A stretch of DNA of 5,178 nt from JBKBXU01 sp046313675 (GCA_046313675.1 JBKBXU010000321.1:1-5178); one strand, 5' to 3'. Positions 1 to 5,099 are shown, counted from the first letter of the stretch. The notes: generated by a model not told the origin, from the letters alone. Made by a program: numbers and translations.

Positions 1-42
1 AGTATAGAAATAGCTAGAAAAAAGTACGGGAACAAAAATTAG
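1..42 (+). CDS. Possible C-terminal end of an upstream gene (partial)
   Basis: The first frame is open from base 1 to a TAG at 40-42 and would encode SIEIARKKYGNKN. The other two forward frames hit stops within the first 20 bases. A lysine-rich charged tail ending just before the tRNA promoter is a plausible gene end, but 13 codons are too few to prove coding or suggest a product. No hairpin terminator follows it before the promoter at 52-82. This could equally be non-coding sequence. Confidence 0.3.
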   Translation, partial: SIEIARKKYGNKN

Positions 43-51
43 TGAAAATGT

Positions 52-82
52 TTTGTACTTATCAGGTAAAGCGATACTTTTG
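52..82 (+). promoter_or_regulatory. Bacteroidota-type promoter for the serine tRNA
   Basis: TTTG at 52-55 and TACTTTTG at 75-82 are separated by exactly 19 bases. This matches the TTTG-N19-TAnnTTTG consensus recognised by the primary sigma factor of Bacteroidota. Transcription would be expected to start a few bases after 82, near 88-90, leaving a short leader before the tRNA at 108. It is the only exact match to this consensus that I found in the window. Confidence 0.8.
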
Positions 83-107
83 CAAACCAATTCGAAGAAA
101 ACCACAA

Positions 108-192
108 AGAGGGATGGCAGAGTGGTCGAATGCGGCGGTCTTGAAAACCGTTGTACCGCAAGGTACCGGGGGTTCGAATCCCTCTCCCTCTG
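108..192 (+). tRNA. tRNA-Ser (anticodon UGA)
   Basis: An 85-base cloverleaf folds completely. The acceptor stem 108-114 pairs with 185-191 in seven Watson-Crick pairs. The anticodon stem 135-139 pairs with 147-151, and the loop CTTGAAA places TGA at 142-144. The T stem 168-172 pairs with 180-184 around TTCGAAT. The long variable arm (153-157 with 162-166, GCAA tetraloop) is typical of class II serine tRNAs. The discriminator is G192, and CCA is not encoded (CAA follows), so the CCA-adding enzyme must add it. The anticodon reads UCA and, by wobble, other UCN serine codons. A36 and A37 suggest isopentenyl-type modification at position 37 rather than t6A. Confidence 0.97.
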
Positions 193-197
193 CAAAA

Positions 198-225
198 GCC
201 CTGGAATTTTCCAGGGCTTTTTTTT
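198..225 (+). terminator. Rho-independent terminator of the tRNA unit
   Basis: GCCCTGG at 198-204 pairs with CCAGGGC at 211-217. One further A-T pair can form toward the small AT loop, and a run of eight T follows at 218-225. The hairpin begins five bases after the tRNA discriminator. It should end the tRNA transcript and therefore lies between the tRNA promoter and the next gene, whose start codon is at 235. Confidence 0.93.
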
Positions 226-234
226 ATTTAAGGC

Positions 235-1224
235 ATGATAACAAAAAACATCAATGAGGTTGCTCAAGCACTAAAGGAAGGCAAAATTGCTGCCATTCCT
301 ACAGAAACGGTGTATGGACTTGCGGGAAACGCACTTATGGAAGATGCCGTTCTCAACATCTTCAAAACCAAAAACCGGCCTTTCTTTGACCCATTGATCC
401 TGCATATTGACTCCCCGGAAAAAGTCCACCTGTACACCCGGAACATTCCGGACAAAGCCCTCCTCCTGATGAAAGCCTTTTGGCCCGGCCCTCTGACCCT
501 TGTTCTTCCTAAGAAAGCAAATGTACCGGACATCGTCACTTCGGGACTGGAAACGGTAGCTATCAGAGTCCCCTCCCATCCTGTTACCCTAAAACTTCTG
601 GGACAACTTGACTTTCCCATTGCAGCCCCGAGCGCCAATCCTTTTGGCTATATCAGCCCTACCTCTGCTGCAGATGTGGAAGAACAGTTAGGGGAAAAAA
701 TCCCTTATATTCTTGATGGTGGAATAGCTGAAGTAGGTGTAGAATCAACAATTGTAGGATTTGAAGACGGAGTACCTATTGTTTACCGTCTGGGAGGAAT
801 AGGAATAGAAAAGCTTGAACATGTAATTGGCAAAGTAAACATAGCAGACAACTCAGGGTCCGAAAACATCAAATCTCCGGGAATGCTGAAAAAGCATTAT
901 GCACCAAGAAAGGCTATGTACTTTGGAGATATCCCAACTCTTCTGAAAAAGTATAAAGATAAAACCTGTGGGCTTCTCTTATTCCAAAACACCCTAAGCG
1001 GCTACCCCGAAGATCTACAGATCGTCTTATCACCTTCAGGAGAACTAGAAGAAGCATCAAAACAACTCTTTGCAAGCATGAGGAAGCTGGACAATATGGC
1101 AGTTGATCTTATTCTGGCTGAACCACTACCTAATGCAGGTTTAGGAAGAGCTATAAATGACCGCCTGTTCAGGGCATCTCTCGAAACGGATGAAGGTTTA
1201 AGCAGGGAGATTTATAAGAGATAA
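235..1224 (+). CDS. L-threonylcarbamoyladenylate synthase, Sua5 type (long form with C-terminal Sua5 domain)
   Basis: This cytoplasmic enzyme uses threonine, bicarbonate and ATP to make threonylcarbamoyl-AMP. That is the first step of t6A formation at A37 of tRNAs reading ANN codons; the TsaB/TsaD/TsaE proteins carry out the transfer. The 329-residue protein has a YrdC domain at about 5-190. It includes PTETVYGL (22-29), KTKNRP (44-49), WPGPLTLVL (83-91), VAIRVP (108-113), APSAN (131-135) and VESTIV (169-174). A Sua5 domain covers about 205-325, with the linker motif SPGMLKKHYAP (214-224) and GLGRAINDRL (302-311). This length fits Sua5/YwlC rather than the short TsaC form. The ATG at 235 gives the usual N-terminal spacing to PTETVYGL; the next Met (35) lies beyond that motif. 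No Shine-Dalgarno is visible. The start lies nine bases after a terminator T-run. GC is about 52% over 421-660 but 40% over 661-900. Confidence 0.95.
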   Translation: MITKNINEVAQALKEGKIAAIPTETVYGLAGNALMEDAVLNIFKTKNRPFFDPLILHIDSPEKVHLYTRNIPDKALLLMKAFWPGPLTLVLPKKANVPDIVTSGLETVAIRVPSHPVTLKLLGQLDFPIAAPSANPFGYISPTSAADVEEQLGEKIPYILDGGIAEVGVESTIVGFEDGVPIVYRLGGIGIEKLEHVIGKVNIADNSGSENIKSPGMLKKHYAPRKAMYFGDIPTLLKKYKDKTCGLLLFQNTLSGYPEDLQIVLSPSGELEEASKQLFASMRKLDNMAVDLILAEPLPNAGLGRAINDRLFRASLETDEGLSREIYKR

Positions 1225-1225
1225 A

Positions 1226-1263
1226 GAGCGGAATTAGAGCGGGGAACGGGAGCGGGGAGCGGG
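1226..1263 (+). repeat. G-rich GAGCGG(GG) repeat with G-quadruplex potential
   Basis: GAGCGG-type units begin at 1226, 1237, 1250 and 1257, directly after the sua5 stop codon. Within 1241-1263 there are four runs of three or more G (1241-1244, 1248-1250, 1254-1257, 1261-1263), each separated by three bases (AAC, AGC, AGC). This satisfies the canonical G3+N1-7 four-tract quadruplex rule. The G-rich strand is the mRNA-sense strand, so DNA or RNA folding is possible. It is the most GC-rich patch of an otherwise AT-rich gap. I recall similar GAGCGGG-like intergenic repeats in other Bacteroidota but cannot confirm it here. Confidence 0.75.
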
Positions 1264-1303
1264 AAAATACAGGTTCATTTATCCTTGTTTTTTTTAAAAT
1301 ACC

Positions 1304-1346
1304 TATAAATCAGGCTATAAGATAGGCGTTCATATTCTGATTTATA
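1304..1346. repeat. 10-bp perfect inverted repeat upstream of glycerate kinase
   Basis: TATAAATCAG at 1304-1313 is the exact reverse complement of CTGATTTATA at 1337-1346, with 23 bases between them. It lies 54 bases before the glycerate kinase start codon. It has no T-run on either side, so it does not look like a terminator. It could be a two-site operator, a hairpin in the mRNA leader, or chance in AT-rich DNA. The rest of the gap (1264-1400) holds a run of eight T at 1288-1295 but no convincing hairpin before it and no consensus promoter. Confidence 0.5.
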
Positions 1347-1400
1347 ACAATTGCTTAACTAATCATATTATTGCAGTAACAACAACCTTAGTCTTCTCTT

Positions 1401-2519
1401 ATGAACATTCTCATTGCACCTGACTCCATGAAAGACTGTCTTTCGGCTCCGGAAGTAGCTGCTGCGATCTCAAAAGGGATACAAAAAGCATTTTCAAAAG
1501 CTAAAATAGTTTCCATTCCTATGGCAGATGGTGGCGAAGGGACGGCATATGCAATGGTAAAGGCCACAGATGGTACTTTTATCAGCAACAGGGTGCATGA
1601 TCCTCTGATGCGTCCCATACATGCACAGTGGGGAATATTAGGAGATGGGCAAACGGCTATTATAGAACTAGCCGCAGCTTCAGGCCTGCAACTATTAAAA
1701 ATTGAAGAACGCAACCCCTGGCTTACATCAAGTTTCGGTACAGGAGAGTTGATAAAATACGCTTTGGATAAAGGCTGCAAAAACATAATTATTGCCTTAG
1801 GAGGAAGTGCAACCAACGATGGCGGAGCAGGTATTATGCAAGCCTTGGGGGCACGGCTGACTACGGAACAAAACCAGCTTCTTAAAACCGGAGGAGGATA
1901 CCTTCAGGATTTGCACAAAATTGATCTATCCGAATTGGATCCCAGGTTAGAAAAAATAAAAATCACCCTTGCCTGTGATGTTAAAAATCCTTTGACAGGT
2001 CCCGAGGGTGCTTCCAGGGTATATGCCAAACAAAAAGGGGCGGATGATATGATGGCCAGCAGACTGGATACCAACCTGATACTATGGGCACATAAAATTA
2101 AACAGGCAATAGGAAAAGACATTGAAAAAATACCGGGATCAGGCGCTGCCGGGGGCACCTGTGGAGGTTTGATGGGATTGCTTAATGCAGATATTAAAGG
2201 AGGTTTTCACATGGTAGCGGAGGCCGTAAAACTCGAAACGGCTATTTCTAAAGCCGATATTATCTTTACAGCAGAGGGGAAAGCTGATAAACAGACACTC
2301 CAGGGAAAAACACCATTGGGAATAGCTGAAATAGCGCAAAAATACCAAAAAACAGTTTTTATGCTGTGCGGCTCATTAGAAGCCGAAGATGATTTTATAA
2401 AATATGGGATTCATACTGTTCCCATTGTAACCGGCCCTTGTTCACTGGATTATGCTATTCAACATGCGCCATTATTGCTGGAAAATGCGGCTGCACGCAT
2501 AGCAAGGCTATTAAAATAA
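1401..2519 (+). CDS. Glycerate kinase, GarK/GlxK family
   Basis: This enzyme phosphorylates D-glycerate with ATP. The GarK/GlxK family characteristically yields 2-phosphoglycerate, which enters glycolysis through enolase; glycerate arises from glyoxylate or sugar-acid breakdown. The 372 residues match the family's usual length (about 380) and carry its blocks in order. They are IAPDSMKDCLSA (5-16), MADGGEGT (41-48), SFGTGELI (111-118), LGGSATNDGGAG (133-144), ACDVKNPLTGPEGAS (191-205), GSGAAGGTCGG (246-256) and TAEGKADKQTLQGK (290-303). No signal peptide or membrane segment is visible, so it should be cytoplasmic. The ATG at 1401 puts the first motif at the expected distance; no Shine-Dalgarno is evident. 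The 176-base gap to sua5 argues against a tight operon. No glyoxylate carboligase or tartronate semialdehyde reductase gene is adjacent to suggest which pathway supplies glycerate. Family assignment is firm; the product isomer is inferred. Confidence 0.95.
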   Translation: MNILIAPDSMKDCLSAPEVAAAISKGIQKAFSKAKIVSIPMADGGEGTAYAMVKATDGTFISNRVHDPLMRPIHAQWGILGDGQTAIIELAAASGLQLLKIEERNPWLTSSFGTGELIKYALDKGCKNIIIALGGSATNDGGAGIMQALGARLTTEQNQLLKTGGGYLQDLHKIDLSELDPRLEKIKITLACDVKNPLTGPEGASRVYAKQKGADDMMASRLDTNLILWAHKIKQAIGKDIEKIPGSGAAGGTCGGLMGLLNADIKGGFHMVAEAVKLETAISKADIIFTAEGKADKQTLQGKTPLGIAEIAQKYQKTVFMLCGSLEAEDDFIKYGIHTVPIVTGPCSLDYAIQHAPLLLENAAARIARLLK

Positions 2520-2553
2520 ACTTCCTAAGATCAGTCCCCTTGGGAACCCTGAA

Positions 2554-2590
2554 ATAAAAAAATGGCGGTAAGTCCGCCATCCTCTTTATT
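2554..2590. terminator. Bidirectional terminator between glycerate kinase and the small minus-strand gene
   Basis: ATGGCGG at 2562-2568 pairs with CCGCCAT at 2574-2580 around a five-base loop. On the left is an A-rich run (2552-2561), which reads as a good T-run for transcription from the right. On the right is CCTCTTTATTTTT, a weaker U-tract for the forward transcript. It therefore looks best suited to the minus-strand gene ending at 2586, and also serves the end of glycerate kinase. Confidence 0.85.
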
Positions 2591-2771
2591 TTTCATACCT
2601 ATGCTTAATTTCCTCATCCCTCGTATTATACCTGTCGGAATTATCTATGTGCTGAAGATGGTCTTTCTTATTCATCCCATCTGTAAGTTGATGATTCAGG
2701 CGCTCATCGGATGAGTTTTCATCGTTCAGTTTTTTTATTTTTTCTTCAATATTCTCTTTTTTATCTGGCAT
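2586..2771 (-). CDS. Small hydrophilic protein of unknown function
   Basis: The 61-residue product begins MPDKKENIEEKIKKL and ends DEEIKHRYEK. It is almost entirely charged and polar (K, E, D, N, H), with no cysteine, no membrane segment and no signal peptide. The first 20 or so residues could form an amphipathic helix; the rest looks disordered. I do not recognise the family. The frame can be extended upstream to a TTG at 2846, but the ATG at 2771 is preferred: an AAGGGGG Shine-Dalgarno lies four bases before it, and the upstream extension has a different, hydrophobic composition. A good terminator follows the stop codon within ten bases. It is transcribed divergently from the gene at 2886. 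The ribosome site, terminator and uniform composition support a real gene. Confidence 0.7.
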   Translation of the reverse strand: MPDKKENIEEKIKKLNDENSSDERLNHQLTDGMNKKDHLQHIDNSDRYNTRDEEIKHRYEK

Positions 2772-2775
2772 ACTC

Positions 2776-2782
2776 CCCCCTT
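2776..2782 (-). promoter_or_regulatory. Ribosome binding site fixing the start of the small gene at 2771
   Basis: On the minus strand AAGGGGG (2782-2776) lies four bases before the ATG at 2771 and can pair with the 16S tail through one G-U wobble. A strong site of this kind is uncommon in Bacteroidota, and it favours 2771 over the upstream TTG at 2846. The 103-base gap between this site and the divergent gene at 2886 must hold both promoters, but I see no good TTTG/TAnnTTTG pair in either direction. Confidence 0.6.
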
Positions 2783-2885
2783 CTTTTATAAAATAACAAA
2801 GCTTTTCTTTTTTAAGTTGAGTAATGCCAAAACATAAGGATTTCAATTAAGGTTGATCTGTTAAGGAAACCAAAAGATCTGACCT

Positions 2886-3314
2886 ATGAAAACGAAACTG
2901 GAAAAAGAGGGAAATTACGAAATATTCGAAACCACGAAAGGAAATGAAATTTTAGTTTTGAATGAACAGGAGTACTTCGCCATTACTGAAGGTAACTATG
3001 GCCATATACTAGTTAAGAGCAAATCAACTCATGAAAAGAAAAAGACCCTACAGAAGGGAAACTTTTATTTGGCTGATTTTAAGGACAATCCTGAATTTGA
3101 TGATATTCCACACCTGTTTCTTCAGGAGGGAAAAAAATATAAGGAATTTATTCTTCCCAAAGACTTGCCTACCAATGAGGATAAAAGGAAAAAGCTGATC
3201 ATTACAGAAAAGGAAGTAACAGAAAAGAAAATTAAGGAACAGGTAAAAAGAGTACCGGTATCCGGGGAAAACCGAAAATCCGGGACAAAACTGGAGAAGT
3301 CCCAGAAAAAATGA
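2886..3314 (+). CDS. Unrecognised K/E-rich protein, apparently frameshifted near its C terminus
   Basis: As read, this encodes 142 residues. Residues 1 to about 95 alternate hydrophobic and polar residues, as in a small beta-rich globular domain (for example NEILVLNEQEYFAI at 20-33 and GNFYLADF at 58-65). From about 95 onward it is a lysine/glutamate-rich tail. There is no signal peptide or membrane segment, and I recognise no family. The ATG at 2886 has no Shine-Dalgarno. The stop TGA (3312-3314) follows an A6 run at 3306-3311. Removing one A would let the frame continue with the same K/E/N-rich character to a TGA at 3412-3414, inside the following terminator, giving about 175 residues. A recent frameshift mutation, a sequencing error in the A-run, or slippage would each explain this. 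The neighbour upstream is divergent and the neighbour downstream convergent, so it is a single-gene unit. Confidence 0.75.
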   Translation: MKTKLEKEGNYEIFETTKGNEILVLNEQEYFAITEGNYGHILVKSKSTHEKKKTLQKGNFYLADFKDNPEFDDIPHLFLQEGKKYKEFILPKDLPTNEDKRKKLIITEKEVTEKKIKEQVKRVPVSGENRKSGTKLEKSQKK

Positions 3315-3414
3315 GCTTAATGAAAAAGCAAAAAAAGCTATGAATAAAGAAGAACTGATAAAAAAGCTAATAACAACCCAACAGCCTCCGTTCACTATAA
3401 ATAAAAAAGAGTGA
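3310..3414 (+). pseudogene. Probable detached C-terminal tail of the gene at 2886 (other frame)
   Basis: In the +1 frame relative to the upstream gene, codons from 3310 read NELNEKAKKAMNKEELIKKL followed by ITTQQPPFTINKKE and a TGA at 3412-3414. Composition matches the upstream tail, there is no internal stop, and the end sits in a terminator stem, as expected of a real gene end. An independent 24-residue gene starting at the ATG at 3349 is an alternative, but it has no Shine-Dalgarno. The ATG overlapping the stop (ATGA at 3311) gives only ten codons in a third frame. Confidence 0.5.
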
Positions 3415-3440
3415 CAAATTTAAAATCCATCACTCTTTTT
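3404..3440. terminator. Bidirectional terminator between the convergent genes
   Basis: GAGTGA at 3409-3414 pairs with TCACTC at 3430-3435 around a 15-base AT-rich loop. Flanking A5 (3404-3408) and T5 (3436-3440) extend the stem and supply a U-tract in both directions. It serves the forward gene from 2886 and the minus-strand gene ending at 3464. The TGA within the left arm is the stop codon of the restored forward frame. Confidence 0.8.
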
Positions 3441-3463
3441 CTACAAATAATTTATAGTAAACA

Positions 3464-3934
3464 TTAAATCTGCACGGCAGTAAGTGCCTTCATAGCTTTA
3501 ATTTCAGGATCTATATCCATTCCTTCATCAATAATGGAAAAATCTCCCTTTAACGCTTTTAGTGCATACTTCTCCCAATCAATTTCTTTCCGTGTCCGGA
3601 ATCCAAAGGACCGGAGAATTGGAATTGAAGGTGACCATCCTAGTAAAGCATGCTGCAAAAGAAAAGCAGCCATCACCCCCGGCAAGGCCAGCCAACGTTT
3701 ATTTACAAAGGAACCCAAAGCCAAACCACCCAATACAAGCGAAGAAGACGTCGTTTCAATAGCACGCTCTATACTCCACTCCTTATCCAAATCCTGAATT
3801 CTTTTGTCTATTTCCTGTTTGTTTTTAACAGCATATACCCTTACCGAATCCTGTATTTCAGCTTCAATCCGCTCATTAATCATAGGTAGACTATTTTTCC
3901 TTACCCTGTCCTCTATCTCCACAAATGTCTCCAT
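3464..3934 (-). CDS. Two-helix membrane protein, probably DUF2892/YgaP-like
   Basis: The 156-residue product has three parts. Residues 1-58 are highly charged and probably helical or coiled coil (for example RIEAEIQDSVRVYAVKNK at 22-39, then KEWSIERAIE at 51-60). Two hydrophobic segments follow at about 63-77 and 81-100, joined by a short N-K-R turn. The C-terminal part is soluble and starts with GWSPSIPILRSFGFRTRKEI. This layout, ER-type residues then a helical hairpin then G-W-x-P and LGFRT-like sequence, resembles from memory Bacteroidota proteins annotated as DUF2892 or YgaP-like transmembrane proteins, whose function is unknown. No rhodanese domain, as in E. coli YgaP, is present. The ATG at 3934 fits the start of the charged region; no Shine-Dalgarno is visible. 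It is divergent from the oxidoreductase and convergent with the gene at 2886. The membrane prediction is firmer than the family name. Confidence 0.85.
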   Translation of the reverse strand: METFVEIEDRVRKNSLPMINERIEAEIQDSVRVYAVKNKQEIDKRIQDLDKEWSIERAIETTSSSLVLGGLALGSFVNKRWLALPGVMAAFLLQHALLGWSPSIPILRSFGFRTRKEIDWEKYALKALKGDFSIIDEGMDIDPEIKAMKALTAVQI

Positions 3935-4017
3935 AAAGTTTTTATTTATTCAACAAGCTTCCAGGACTTATGGTTTGAATGCTCTAAACAGAATGTCTTA
4001 TTCTACTGTTGTTTTAT

Positions 4018-4025
4018 AAAGGGGG
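4018..4025 (+). promoter_or_regulatory. Ribosome binding site fixing the start of the oxidoreductase at 4033
   Basis: AAAGGGGG at 4018-4025 lies seven bases before the ATG at 4033, a good Shine-Dalgarno spacing. The frame is open back to a TTG at 4009, but that start would put the ribosome site inside the coding region and add eight residues not typical of the family. The divergent gap 3935-4017 contains TTTG at 3974-3977 and TACTGTTG at 4004-4011, but their 26-base spacing is too long for the Bacteroidota promoter consensus. Confidence 0.75.
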
Positions 4026-4032
4026 CTTAAAT

Positions 4033-5064
4033 ATGAAAGAAGAAAAATTAGGAATTGCATTGGTTGGTTTAGGAAATTATAGCCAAAAACAACTTGCTCC
4101 GGCTTTAAAAGAAAGTAAGCATTGTTACCTGGCCGGGATAGTAACAGGATCACCGGAAAAAGCAGCGAAATGGAAAAATGACTTTGGGCTTAAAGACAGC
4201 AACATATATACGTATGACAACTTTGACGAAATCGCTGACAACCCGGACATTGATGTAGTATATGTGGTACTGCCAAACTCCATGCATGCCGAGTATAGCA
4301 TACGGGCTGCCCAGGCAGGAAAGCATGTAATTTGTGAAAAGCCCATGGCATTAAACAGCATTGAAGCCAAACAGATTATTTCTGCTTGCAAAGACGCCAA
4401 TGTTCGTTTCTTTGTCGGATATAGACTGCATTTTGAACCCTACAATCAGGAAATAAAAAGACTTGGGCAAGAAAAGGCATTCGGTAATATAAAAACCATA
4501 GAAGCCGCAATGGGCTTTGAGGTCGGAAGTCCTGACCAGTGGAGGCTTAAGCATGAATTAGGTGGCGGAGCCTTGATGGATGTGGGCATATATTGCATAC
4601 AGGCAGCAAGATACATTACCGGAATGGAGCCTTTAGCCATAAACTATGCCGTTGTTGCCAATAAGGATGAAAAATTTAAAGAAGTAGACGGGGACATCAT
4701 CTGGGAAATCGAATTTCCAGGAGATATAAAAGCAAAATGCCATGCCAGCTTCAGTAAAACAATAGATTTTGTCCATGTAGAAGCTGAAAAGGGTTGGTTT
4801 GAATTATCGCCTGCTTTTGAATACGAAGGACTTTCAGGAAAGACCAGTCAGAAAAAAATACATTTACCAAACATCAATCAGCAAACTGCCCAATTGGATG
4901 GAATGGCTGAATGTATACTAAATGCAACTTCAACAACTGCCTCAGGATTGGAAGGATTGATTGACATGCAAATTATTGAAGCCATTTACAAAGCAGCAGA
5001 AACAGGAGAACCGGTAGACCTTTCGGAAAGAATGACAATGCATTCAGCAGACAGGAGATGGTAA
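4033..5064 (+). CDS. Gfo/Idh/MocA family NAD(P)-dependent oxidoreductase, glucose-fructose oxidoreductase-like
   Basis: This 343-residue cytoplasmic enzyme should oxidise or reduce a sugar, inositol or related polyol using NAD(P); the substrate cannot be read from sequence. The N-terminal Rossmann fold (about 1-125) has VGLGNYS (11-17), the nucleotide-binding turn. The VTGSPEKAAKW segment (37-47) ends the second strand region, and CEKPMALN (101-108) carries the family lysine K103. The C-terminal alpha/beta domain includes GYRLHFEP (129-136) and GGGALMDVGIYCIQAARYI (177-195), where D183 and Y187 occupy the usual DxGxH/Y position. That last block is typical of the glucose-fructose oxidoreductase branch. 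No Tat signal is present, unlike the periplasmic Zymomonas enzyme. The start at 4033 is set by AAAGGGGG seven bases upstream. It is transcribed alone and ends at a strong terminator. No sugar transporter, isomerase or dehydratase gene adjoins it to reveal the pathway. Confidence 0.93.
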   Translation: MKEEKLGIALVGLGNYSQKQLAPALKESKHCYLAGIVTGSPEKAAKWKNDFGLKDSNIYTYDNFDEIADNPDIDVVYVVLPNSMHAEYSIRAAQAGKHVICEKPMALNSIEAKQIISACKDANVRFFVGYRLHFEPYNQEIKRLGQEKAFGNIKTIEAAMGFEVGSPDQWRLKHELGGGALMDVGIYCIQAARYITGMEPLAINYAVVANKDEKFKEVDGDIIWEIEFPGDIKAKCHASFSKTIDFVHVEAEKGWFELSPAFEYEGLSGKTSQKKIHLPNINQQTAQLDGMAECILNATSTTASGLEGLIDMQIIEAIYKAAETGEPVDLSERMTMHSADRRW

Positions 5065-5066
5065 AA

Positions 5067-5099
5067 GCCAGGTGTACTCTGAACGCCTGGCTTTTTTTT
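5067..5099 (+). terminator. Rho-independent terminator of the oxidoreductase gene
   Basis: GCCAGGTGT at 5067-5075 pairs with ACGCCTGGC at 5083-5091 (nine pairs, one G-T) around a seven-base loop. It is followed by eight T at 5092-5099 and preceded by AAAA, which overlaps the stop codon. The remaining 5100-5178 is AT-rich. It has one short palindrome (ATTTCA-T-TGAAAT at 5102-5114) and no gene or consensus promoter that I can see. Confidence 0.95.

Noticed and set aside
42..257. Open frames of 61-71 residues overlapping the tRNA
   Set aside because: They run through the complete cloverleaf, the promoter and the terminator. The sequence there is fully explained by the RNA gene.
1366..1373. TATTATTG as a -7 element for glycerate kinase
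   Set aside because: One mismatch to TAnnTTTG, and no TTTG or TTG about 19 bases upstream. Not better than chance in AT-rich DNA.
1388..1816. 142-residue minus-strand open frame inside glycerate kinase
   Set aside because: It lies antisense to strongly conserved kinase motifs and has no ribosome site or recognisable domain. It is a shadow of the real gene.
2534..2547. Hairpin GTCCCC/GGGAAC after glycerate kinase
   Set aside because: It needs a two-base loop and contains a C-A mismatch. The hairpin at 2562-2580 is a much better terminator.
2772..2846. 25-residue N-terminal extension of the small minus-strand protein from a TTG start
   Set aside because: It would bury the AAGGGGG ribosome site in coding sequence, uses a TTG start, and has a hydrophobic composition unlike the rest of the protein.
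3048..3395. Hydrophobic 115-residue minus-strand open frame resembling a membrane protein
   Set aside because: Its phenylalanine and leucine richness is the antisense reading of the AAA/GAA-rich K/E gene on the plus strand. It also has no start signals.
3974..4011. TTTG (3974-3977) with TACTGTTG (4004-4011) as an oxidoreductase promoter
   Set aside because: Spacing is 26 bases rather than about 19, the second element has a mismatch, and a start of transcription here would fall on the ribosome site.
4009..4032. Upstream TTG start for the oxidoreductase
   Set aside because: The ATG at 4033 has a well-spaced Shine-Dalgarno, which the TTG start would place inside the gene. Family members start close to the Rossmann strand.
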